Assembly (NCBI GenBank): GCA_018401175.1
Contig: JAGYLK010000146.1
Span: 1-10,804 of the forward strand
DNA from: Candidatus Altimarinota bacterium
Lineage (GTDB): Bacteria > Patescibacteriota > Gracilibacteria > UBA4473
Reading direction: 5' to 3'
Length of the DNA: 10,804 bases
The notes beneath the pieces are model-generated. The model saw only the letters and a program-made list of their open reading frames with translations. It was not told the origin of the DNA and made no database searches. Shown piece by piece: positions 1 to 6,647 of this stretch (the first letter of the stretch is position 1; each line of letters opens with the position of its first letter). The position numbers and the translations under genes were made by a program.

Positions 1-1052
1 GTTCGGTAGCCCGCTAAAACAGCGGAAAAACCAGAAGTACTACAATTCACTCCTCCGGTACATTTGTCAACTGTTTTTAATTTGTCCCCTTCGTCTGTAC
101 CACGCCATCCGGTCGTATCTTGCTGTGCAACGGACATCCCCAGATATCCTTCCAGCGCCTTCCACTCCGCATCGGTTGGGACGTGCCAGCCATCAGGGCA
201 CAATCCTTGGTGTGGAGTATTGATCTGCGCAGAGCAGTCGGTGTAGGCACAATTTGCAGGCAAATCCATCGCTTCTTGCCATTCATACAATCCGCCATTT
301 TTGTCACAATTGGATTCCAGGTTCCCATAACAATATTTTTCATCTACTCCTGTTCCACTTCGATGACAGCTTGCGTATGTCTCCGTAGTACAATAACCCT
401 CTCTCCCGCCGATAGTCTGCACGGTTCCCGCATTTCCAGTACACGCCGCGGTAATCGCAGCTGATCCGGGATCATCGACTTTTGTCCCCACATTCAAATT
501 CTCCGCCATCCAGCACTGATCTCCCATCCATAATGTCGCATATGTATTCCCATCACGATCTACCACCGAAGGTGTCTCTGGACACACCGGAAGTATGGCA
601 GCAAGTGCCCCGTGAGAACGCGCTACATAATATTGTTTTTCCTCTGTGTCCCAATAAAACATCCCCGAAACACCATCTGTTTTGGCTTTTATTTGTGCGG
701 TGGTCAACCGTGTCTCCGTCTGAGGAACCAAATCAGCCACCGTCCCATCCGACTGTCCTTCCATATATTTTTTGAGTTCTGTATCCCAATAAAAAACGCC
801 CTCGATGGCGTCCGTTTTGGCTGTCAACTGTGCCGTCGTCAACCGCTGAGCAGATACATCCGGCAAAACCGTCAGTGTTCCATCCGTATCCCCCATTGAG
901 TATTCCTGCTCCAAATCATTCCAATAAAACTGCCCAAAAATCGCACGACTATTATCTACTATTGCCTGCAACCATGCAGGATATACCGCATCCACTGTCA
1001 ACGCAGGAATCCACAGACAACACACCAGCAAGAGAATCAATGACTTCTTCAT
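1..1052 (-). CDS. Secreted FISUMP-domain protein with N-terminal 45-residue repeats (3' end outside window)
   Basis: The frame is open from the ATG at 1052 to the window edge (350 codons, no stop), so the C-terminus is missing. Residues 1-22 are a signal peptide (MKKSLILLLVCC, likely cleaved after VDA). Residues 38-150 hold two full and one partial 45-residue repeat, each with an FYW-(N/D) core (W44, W89, W134) and an LTTAQ-KAKTD-type ending. From about residue 163 the sequence matches the FISUMP family (Fibrobacter succinogenes major paralogous domain): DRDGNTYATLWMGDQCWMAENL, then LCPDGWHVPTDAEWKALEGY, then GFSAVLAGYR. The domain is cysteine-rich, which suits an extracellular disulfide-bonded fold. 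Its biochemical role is not established in the family; a surface or adhesion role is inference. GC is visibly higher than in the minus-strand operon to the right. It is transcribed divergently from pyrE. The family call is strong. Confidence 0.9.
   Translation of the reverse strand, partial: MKKSLILLLVCCLWIPALTVDAVYPAWLQAIVDNSRAIFGQFYWNDLEQEYSMGDTDGTLTVLPDVSAQRLTTAQLTAKTDAIEGVFYWDTELKKYMEGQSDGTVADLVPQTETRLTTAQIKAKTDGVSGMFYWDTEEKQYYVARSHGALAAILPVCPETPSVVDRDGNTYATLWMGDQCWMAENLNVGTKVDDPGSAAITAACTGNAGTVQTIGGREGYCTTETYASCHRSGTGVDEKYCYGNLESNCDKNGGLYEWQEAMDLPANCAYTDCSAQINTPHQGLCPDGWHVPTDAEWKALEGYLGMSVAQQDTTGWRGTDEGDKLKTVDKCTGGVNCSTSGFSAVLAGYR
603..941 (-). repeat. Tandem 135-bp (45-residue) coding repeats in the FISUMP gene
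   Basis: Repeat 1 covers 941-807, repeat 2 covers 806-672, and a degraded partial third covers about 671-603. The same CCAATAAAA word recurs at 651, 786 and 921, exactly 135 bp apart. At protein level each unit has G-x-FYW-(N/D) near its start, an SDGT- or TDGT-like turn, and the first two end in RLTTAQ(L/I)xAKTD. The units are not a family I recognise; they probably form a short stalk or beta-rich linker between the signal peptide and the FISUMP domain. Confidence 0.85.
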
Positions 1053-1061
1053 GTTGCTCAA

Positions 1062-1090
1062 TTTTTAAAGAAAGCTCTCCCCAAAGTCAA
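1062..1090 (-). promoter_or_regulatory. Predicted sigma70-type promoter of the FISUMP gene, near-leaderless
   Basis: On the minus strand TTGACT (1090-1085; 5/6 match to the -35 consensus) is followed after 17 bp by TAAAAA (1067-1062; 4/6 match to the -10). The expected transcription start is near 1055, only a few bases before the ATG at 1052. The mRNA would then be leaderless or nearly so, which fits the lack of a convincing Shine-Dalgarno site. Prediction from sequence only. Confidence 0.5.
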
Positions 1091-1135
1091 GCGACCGGTC
1101 TCGACAAAACCCGTTTGCCGTTTGAAGATTGCCTG

Positions 1136-1170
1136 TCCGCCGTAGTCCGCCCTCGGTGGACGAAGGAGGA
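1136..1170. repeat. Compound GC-rich palindrome in the divergent promoter region
   Basis: An inner stem GTCCGCC (1145-1151) / GGTGGAC (1155-1161), with a 3-base loop and one G-T pair, is nested in an outer stem TCCGCC (1136-1141) / GGAGGA (1165-1170) with one mismatch. The 3-base spacers gta and gaa lie between the stems. It sits directly upstream of the predicted pyrE -35 box. It could be a REP-like dispersed repeat, an operator, or the remnant of a mobile palindrome. It has no T-tract, so it is not a normal intrinsic terminator. Confidence 0.55.
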
Positions 1171-1174
1171 AAGA

Positions 1175-1203
1175 TTGAAGATTGAAGTTTTATCCGCTAT
1201 ACT
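1175..1203 (+). promoter_or_regulatory. Predicted sigma70-type promoter of pyrE
   Basis: TTGAAG (1175-1180; 4/6 match to the -35) and TATACT (1198-1203; 5/6 match to the -10) are separated by 17 bp. The expected start is near 1210, leaving a leader of about 23 nt before the ATG at 1233. TTGAAG occurs twice in tandem (1175 and 1182), but only the first has optimal spacing. No ribosome binding site is visible in the leader. Confidence 0.55.
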
Positions 1204-1232
1204 TGTATCGAAATTTCTTTCCCAAAAGTTGC

Positions 1233-1859
1233 ATGAAAACGATAGCCAACATCCTCGTCAAGCACAATATCGTGCGTATCAACTTCACAAATCCCTTTCT
1301 CTGGGCAAGTGGAATTCATTCCCCTATTTATTGCGATTGTCGAGAACTTATGAGTATTACGGATGCTCGAAATGAAATCGTTGATGGATTTGAAGCACTC
1401 ATTGAGCGCGAAAAACTTCCCACAGAATTCATTGCCGGAACCGCAACTGCCGGAATCCCTTGGGCAGCATTTGTCTCAGAACGACTCAGCAAACCGATGC
1501 TCTACGTTCGATCAAAACCAAAAGATCATGGTGCAGGAAAAATGGTAGAAGGACGCGGAGAAATGGATAAAAAAATCCTCGTCGTAGAAGATGCCATTAG
1601 CACCGGAGGAAGTAGTATTGTCTCTGCAAATGCACTTCGTGAAGAACTCAACGCAACCGTGGAACATATTCTCGGAATCTTCACCTGGAGTACCCCAAAA
1701 GTAGCAGAAAATGAAAAAGAACATCACGTCACATTTCACACACTGACTGATTTTGCTGAAATTGTCGAAACACTCAAAGACGCAGGAAAAATAACAGATG
1801 AAGAAGAAGCTTCCCTCAACCGATTTCACGAAAATCCTCGTGAATGGTGGGGAAAGTAG
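1233..1859 (+). CDS. pyrE: Orotate phosphoribosyltransferase
   Basis: This enzyme transfers the phosphoribosyl group of PRPP to orotate to give orotidine 5'-phosphate, the penultimate step of UMP synthesis, in the cytosol. The 208 residues are a normal family length. Visible family motifs are PFLWASGIHSPIYCDCR (21-37), the GTATAGIPWA segment (69-78), the flexible catalytic loop YVRSKPKDHGAGKMVEG (91-107) with its Lys/His residues, and the PRPP-binding signature ILVVEDAISTGGSS (115-128). The ATG at 1233 is chosen because homology begins with MKTIANILVK; an in-frame TTG at 1182 lies upstream of the predicted -10 box and would add 17 unrelated residues. No Shine-Dalgarno site is seen. No other pyrimidine gene is in the window, so it may support salvage or exchange of orotate rather than a local pathway. 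The TAG stop is the first triplet of the inverted repeat. Confidence 0.96.
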   Translation: MKTIANILVKHNIVRINFTNPFLWASGIHSPIYCDCRELMSITDARNEIVDGFEALIEREKLPTEFIAGTATAGIPWAAFVSERLSKPMLYVRSKPKDHGAGKMVEGRGEMDKKILVVEDAISTGGSSIVSANALREELNATVEHILGIFTWSTPKVAENEKEHHVTFHTLTDFAEIVETLKDAGKITDEEEASLNRFHENPREWWGK

Positions 1860-1955
1860 TTAACAGTTGATAGTTAAGAGTTAATAGTTCTTTGTACAGG
1901 AGTTTTATCTCGTAAGTACTTTTTGTAAAAACTATGAACTGTAAACTGGTAACTA
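1857..1955. repeat. 99-bp imperfect inverted repeat spanning stop codon to stop codon
   Basis: The left arm (1857-1882) and the reverse complement of the right arm (1930-1955) are identical at 21 of 26 positions and both begin TAGTTA. Each TAG is the stop codon of the flanking convergent gene (pyrE at 1857-1859, VIT-VWA-SLH gene at 1955-1953). The arms are rich in AGTTAA/AGTTGATAGTT words. The centre contains a small TTTTT-GT-AAAAA hairpin (1920-1930 region). The likely role is a bidirectional terminator; alternatively it is a MITE-like dispersed element that supplies the stop codons. There is no gene between the two stops. Confidence 0.75.
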
Positions 1956-4400
1956 ATATGAAGAACTTCGTGCCTCCACAATCACCTTCGCCGCCTCCGC
2001 ACGCGACAACGGAATATGTGGACGAAACATTCCATCCTCATATCCCTGAACAATCCCTCTCCGAGCGGCTTCTTCCACCCACGGACGCTCCCAACCAGTC
2101 GTATCGAGAAACATTGGCGCCACTCCTTGCTCCACCGCTGCCGGAATGATGCCTTCTGTTGCCAAAAGAATTTTTACCGCCTCCGCTCGAGACAAATCCT
2201 GCATCGGTCGAAAACTCCCATCTTCATAGCCACGAATAACTCCTTTTTGTGTGAGAAACTGAACGGTATCAAAAAAGACATCTCCGGGAGACAAATCAGA
2301 AAACGAAACCGATGAAATCGATCGTATAAATTGAGAACCATGTGTATCCAAAACCAGCATCTCAACAAATTCTCCACGCGAAATAGCCCGATCCAAATGC
2401 AATTTTCCATTCAGCTCTGGTTCCAAAATCCCCTTTCCCACGAGATCAACTACAAACGAAATCGCCCAATGATGAGGATCAAAATCCCTCACAAATGCTC
2501 GATCGCTTGGCAACGCATTTTCTCGTCCACCAGGGACAACCGAAAAACACCGAAACAAGGTGCAGAATTCAACACTCTCTCCTACTCCAAACGGCTCAGC
2601 AAATACCTCTGGAAAAAGAACAAATAATTGTCGCTCTGCTGCAGAAAAAGGAGCTATTTGTATCCATCGCTCTGGAGTAACGCGATCTCGAAAATGAAAT
2701 GCTCGCCATACACCGTCTGACTCATACCACAACGGAACTCCATTCAGAAGATGAATATGGGCATCAGAAAAAAACATATTTTCTTTCCACAACTTTTCCA
2801 CAATGGCCCATATATTCTGATCTAACAGATTTTTTTGTAATTGATTTCGCGTTGTCTCAGAAGTAAATAAAGACGTGCGAACTCCAAACGTCCGAGCAAC
2901 TGCCAGAATTGCATCTACGTCCTCTCGTGAAAAGAAATTCTCTCGCTGCCCTTTCTCCAATTTTTGAGCAATATTCATCGTTGCCCAATACTTAGGAAAC
3001 CACTCGAACCAAGTATTTCCAACATTTATCTGAATCTCCGCTGGTTTTCGTCCCACAAAAACCGGAGAGATTGAGTCAAATTGCGGAATAAATGTATCGG
3101 GGAAAATTTCTCCTTCGCCTTCTTGAGAAATGATATCTGATGCCTGTAACGGCTCACGTAATGAATCTACCGAATGTAACAATTCCTCTGCCTCATATGT
3201 CCCCATAATACTTCGAAAAGCTTTTTGAACAACGCCTCGCGTTGCCATAGCCAATGCTTTCCAAGAAGAGGATTCTTCTGATGAAAAAAACTGTAATACT
3301 GCTACAGGAGCTGAATTATTTGGTGGAAGAATTTTCTCCTCATCTGAAAAAACAATTAATAAATGATCTTCTTGTGGTTGTCCCATTTGTGGAAGCACTT
3401 CGGAAATATTTCCTTGCCCCAATGGAGATTTCCACGCAACCGTTTCCAATACTTTCTGGCGAAATACTGATGTATTTTCTTCAAATACATCTTCCCCTCC
3501 CACAATCCATTCTGTAGAACCCGAATGCGTTAGCGCAACACGAAATTGACGATTTTCTTGATGTTCGAGTAAAAAACGAAGTAATTCTTGCACATGGAGC
3601 CACACATCCGACATCGAACCGGAGGCATCCAAAAGAAGCGTTACTTTTGGGAATTCCTGTGGCGGTGGCAAAGCACGAAAATGCCCAATATACAGATATC
3701 CATCATTATAGAATTGCGCCTTTGGGTCTTCTTTTCCTGACCACAGAACTCGAAAATTTTCTTCTGCCAAAAAGTCCGATCGCTGCTGAAGAGATACCAT
3801 TCCTAATTCCGAACGATTGATAATCGATTCGGCGAGAAATGGTGACCAAAAATGACGAAGCGGCGTAGTGGTTGCTAATGAAAATTCTATTTGAAATATT
3901 CCATCAGATACTCCGTCATCAAGAAAAATTTCAATTCCCTCAAAATCGCTCTGTTTTTGAACCGCCAGAGTATAGTCCCATACTAATTCTAACGAATCTT
4001 CTGCCGCGATAGAAATATCTGCTGTACGAAAAACACGTGTCCAAGGAGTATCCCCTAATCGAAAAAAACGAACATCTCGTGCCGATTCTGCGGCATCGGC
4101 CAACGCATCAAGCCGCGCTTGATCTGTAAATTCTGTAAGCGAAACCCCCTCTGCATTTGCAAAAACATGTATATCCTTTGCGGTGTCTGAAAAAGGAAAC
4201 CAGGAACGCACAACACGATCCTCGCTTGTTGGATTGTGAAATCGTGATCGAATTCGTATATGTGCCTCTTCTTGAATAACTGATACTTCCAACGAACGTT
4301 CTTCGCGAATCAATGACGTATCAGGAATCCACGCAGAACAATTTCCCGCACACACTGACGCGCCAAGCGCGAGCAGAAACCAATTTCTACGATAATTCAT
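1953..4400 (-). CDS. Secreted VIT-VWA-SLH surface protein
   Basis: An 815-residue protein, predicted to be exported and held in the cell wall or S-layer. Residues 1-23 are a signal peptide (MNYRRNWFLLALGASVCAG). Residues about 30-150 resemble a VIT (vault/inter-alpha-trypsin) domain, with a RFHNPTSEDRVVRSWFPF core. A VWA domain follows (about 250-420), with the metal-site motif LLLDASGSMSD (D258, S260, S262) and IVFSDE (348-353). ARTFGVRTSLFTSE (502-515) matches the region that follows VWA in many VIT-VWA proteins. Three SLH domains close the protein (about 639-685, 698-750, 763-810), with GYEDGSFRP and GYEDGMFRP turns and (L)SRAEA ends. The usual MIDAS threonine appears replaced (GQGN, 328-331). 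The ATG at 4400 is preferred over a TTG at 4406 because the signal peptide starts there. It follows the upstream gene by 10 bp and has no Shine-Dalgarno site. A metal-dependent adhesin is inferred. Confidence 0.9.
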   Translation of the reverse strand: MNYRRNWFLLALGASVCAGNCSAWIPDTSLIREERSLEVSVIQEEAHIRIRSRFHNPTSEDRVVRSWFPFSDTAKDIHVFANAEGVSLTEFTDQARLDALADAAESARDVRFFRLGDTPWTRVFRTADISIAAEDSLELVWDYTLAVQKQSDFEGIEIFLDDGVSDGIFQIEFSLATTTPLRHFWSPFLAESIINRSELGMVSLQQRSDFLAEENFRVLWSGKEDPKAQFYNDGYLYIGHFRALPPPQEFPKVTLLLDASGSMSDVWLHVQELLRFLLEHQENRQFRVALTHSGSTEWIVGGEDVFEENTSVFRQKVLETVAWKSPLGQGNISEVLPQMGQPQEDHLLIVFSDEEKILPPNNSAPVAVLQFFSSEESSSWKALAMATRGVVQKAFRSIMGTYEAEELLHSVDSLREPLQASDIISQEGEGEIFPDTFIPQFDSISPVFVGRKPAEIQINVGNTWFEWFPKYWATMNIAQKLEKGQRENFFSREDVDAILAVARTFGVRTSLFTSETTRNQLQKNLLDQNIWAIVEKLWKENMFFSDAHIHLLNGVPLWYESDGVWRAFHFRDRVTPERWIQIAPFSAAERQLFVLFPEVFAEPFGVGESVEFCTLFRCFSVVPGGRENALPSDRAFVRDFDPHHWAISFVVDLVGKGILEPELNGKLHLDRAISRGEFVEMLVLDTHGSQFIRSISSVSFSDLSPGDVFFDTVQFLTQKGVIRGYEDGSFRPMQDLSRAEAVKILLATEGIIPAAVEQGVAPMFLDTTGWERPWVEEAARRGIVQGYEDGMFRPHIPLSRAEAAKVIVEARSSSY

Positions 4401-4410
4401 ACACAAAGTA

Positions 4411-6639
4411 TTACTGAGCCGCTGTTACCGTCACTGTTTTTGTCATTTCTGAAACTAATCCTCGCGAATCGGTAAGTTTTAACGTTACTGGAAAATCTCC
4501 TGCGTACGTAAATGTATGCTTTGGATAGGGATCCGTAGAAACAAACCCGTCGCTAAATTTCCAAAAATATGATCGAATATCTCCGGTTGATTCTGAGGGA
4601 CTAAATTGCACCGTCAGTGGCGCCGAACCAGCCATTGGCGAAGCCGTAAATCCTGCCGAGAGCACCTTTCCCCGAACAGAAATAAACATCTCTGTTTCTG
4701 CTTTCACGCCAGAAGACGTCAAAATCTCCAATTTTACGGGGAACACTCCCACCTGTCGGAATTCTCGAGAAATTTTCCCATCATAATGAATTGGATTTTC
4801 TCCCGGAAAAGTCCAAATGTAATTAATAATTTCTCCTTCACTTGTCTGAGATCCCGAACCATCAAAATCAACCGTTAACGGCACTGATCCTGAAGAGGGC
4901 GTAGCTGAAATTTTGGCAACAACCCCCAGTTTTTCTACTACCACCTTTTGTTTCGTCGTAAATTCATTATCATCGGCATCAACGATTATAAGTTCTACCG
5001 TATATGTTCCCGGTGCACGAAATACATACGAAGTTTTTTTTGAAAATTCATCAACAATTCCATCTCCATCAAAATCCCAACGCCATTCTACTGCGTGAGG
5101 AATTTCTGATTTTGATGCATCAAATGTTACTTCAAATGGAACTTTCCCTTCCAATACGCCGTTTTCATTCACAACCGGAGATGTCAAGATTTTCATGTCT
5201 CGCAATGGAACAACGCTCACTACCTGTGTCACTTCATCCTTATCTCCGGCTTCATTTTCAACCGTCAACAAAACTTCATACTCTCCAGGGATATCAAAAA
5301 CTCGCTGCATTTTTCGTCCAATAAATGATTTCTCCGCATTATCCACACGCCATTCATACTTTACGATTTTCCCCGAGCGCGTATATGATCGCGATCCATC
5401 AAACGTAATAGAAAGGGGCGCTGTCCCTTTGAAATCAGAATCAGGAGACACGATTTCTGCCCGAATTTTTTCTTCTGCTGCCACTACGACAATCACTTTT
5501 TCATCAATCGAAAAATCATGATTCTGTCCCGTTACTCGAAGACGAACCAGATGCTCTCCTATTTTATAAAATACCTGTTCTACTTCTTTTTTATCCACTC
5601 CACGAATTTCAAACTCCCCATCACCATCCAAATCCCATTCGTACTGCACAATTTCTCCATCAAGATCATTAGAGTCTTCTCCTGAAAACTTAACCGTCAA
5701 CGGAACCGAACCAACCTCAGGAGTAGCTTTCATAACTGCTTCTACGGCAACGTTTGAAATAATAACTTCCTTTGTTTCTGTGTAGGTACGCTCTTCATTC
5801 ACGCTTGGAGAAAAATAGACTACCTCTACCTTCACCGGAAACCGACCATTATTTTTGCCTCTATCGAGAAAACGTTTGGTAACAATCGCTTCTGAAGCAT
5901 CAATTTCTCCGTCGTTATCAAAATCCCATCGAATTTCCCGTACCAATTCTCGGGGAATTTTTTCAAATAATTTATTTCCTAAATTGAATTCTACCGATAT
6001 AGGAGCTGTCAAACCGACAACATTTGTTGGCTGTGTTGTAATTAAAGGATCAGTAGTTCCCGTTGCTACTGGTGGAGAAGCTTCTGCATGAGAAATAATC
6101 CAAATTACTCCAACCCACATTCCAATTAAGAAAATCAAAATAATAAGAAATACTGACATCTTCCGAATATGAGTTTTTCTATATACGGATGAGGATGAAG
6201 TCATCAACCATTGAAAAAATTTCACCAATGAGGCAATCAAAAATATAAATGAAAATCCGCCAAAAAGGATATGACTAATAAGGGTGAATTTTTCTTTTAA
6301 TTCCGCCGGAGTCATCCCCACCATTTCCAAGAGTTGAGCAAATTGAGGATCGCTAAAATTTCCTTCCACAAGAGACCAGAGAATAAAGACATATGAAACC
6401 GCAATGAGCCCCAACAAAATCGCAATAAAGGCAATAAATACTTGTATTCCTGACTTTTTCGGCACATCAGAAACTTCCTTCTTCTCAGTATCTGTCTGTT
6501 GTTTCACGATTGGTGATGCGACAGGTTCCTGTTTTGTATCTTCAGAAGAAGACGGAATTACTGCTGGAGGAGGTGTTCCTGCATCAGGAGGAGAGATTTT
6601 TTCGTTCTCAGGAGTCGGGACCGATGGGATATCTGTCAT
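4411..6639 (-). CDS. Three-TM membrane protein with six extracellular PKD domains
   Basis: A 742-residue protein. Residues 1-62 are a Pro/Ser/Glu-rich, probably disordered cytoplasmic tail. Three hydrophobic helices follow (about 64-92, 119-146, 159-183). The basic SSVYRKTHIRK loop between the second and third helices indicates that the tail is inside and the C-terminus outside. Residues about 204-742 are six PKD (Ig-like) domains, starting near 204, 298, 391, 481, 572 and 658. They carry repeated (G)SVPLTVxFxGS and W-D-F/L-D-x-D-G motifs. WDFDNDGEID (238-247), WDLDGDGEFE (335-344) and WDFDGDGIVD (521-530) look like DxDxDG calcium loops. The ATG at 6639 lies 8 bp after the stop of the preceding gene and has no Shine-Dalgarno site, so translational coupling is likely. 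PKD domains usually act as spacers or protein-protein and glycan contacts. I do not recognise a specific named family for the whole protein. Confidence 0.92.
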   Translation of the reverse strand: MTDIPSVPTPENEKISPPDAGTPPPAVIPSSSEDTKQEPVASPIVKQQTDTEKKEVSDVPKKSGIQVFIAFIAILLGLIAVSYVFILWSLVEGNFSDPQFAQLLEMVGMTPAELKEKFTLISHILFGGFSFIFLIASLVKFFQWLMTSSSSVYRKTHIRKMSVFLIILIFLIGMWVGVIWIISHAEASPPVATGTTDPLITTQPTNVVGLTAPISVEFNLGNKLFEKIPRELVREIRWDFDNDGEIDASEAIVTKRFLDRGKNNGRFPVKVEVVYFSPSVNEERTYTETKEVIISNVAVEAVMKATPEVGSVPLTVKFSGEDSNDLDGEIVQYEWDLDGDGEFEIRGVDKKEVEQVFYKIGEHLVRLRVTGQNHDFSIDEKVIVVVAAEEKIRAEIVSPDSDFKGTAPLSITFDGSRSYTRSGKIVKYEWRVDNAEKSFIGRKMQRVFDIPGEYEVLLTVENEAGDKDEVTQVVSVVPLRDMKILTSPVVNENGVLEGKVPFEVTFDASKSEIPHAVEWRWDFDGDGIVDEFSKKTSYVFRAPGTYTVELIIVDADDNEFTTKQKVVVEKLGVVAKISATPSSGSVPLTVDFDGSGSQTSEGEIINYIWTFPGENPIHYDGKISREFRQVGVFPVKLEILTSSGVKAETEMFISVRGKVLSAGFTASPMAGSAPLTVQFSPSESTGDIRSYFWKFSDGFVSTDPYPKHTFTYAGDFPVTLKLTDSRGLVSEMTKTVTVTAAQ

Positions 6640-6647
6640 ATGAAAAA

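Noticed and set aside
77..343. An 88-codon minus-strand open frame
   Set aside because: It lies in a different frame within the FISUMP gene, whose reading frame shows the conserved family motifs.
830..1375. A 181-codon plus-strand open frame across the divergent region
   Set aside because: It overlaps the FISUMP signal peptide in antisense and the pyrE start out of frame, has no recognisable domain, and covers both predicted promoters.
1512..1829. A 105-codon minus-strand open frame rich in Phe and Cys
   Set aside because: It is antisense to the conserved core of pyrE and its composition is typical of reversed Glu/Lys codons.
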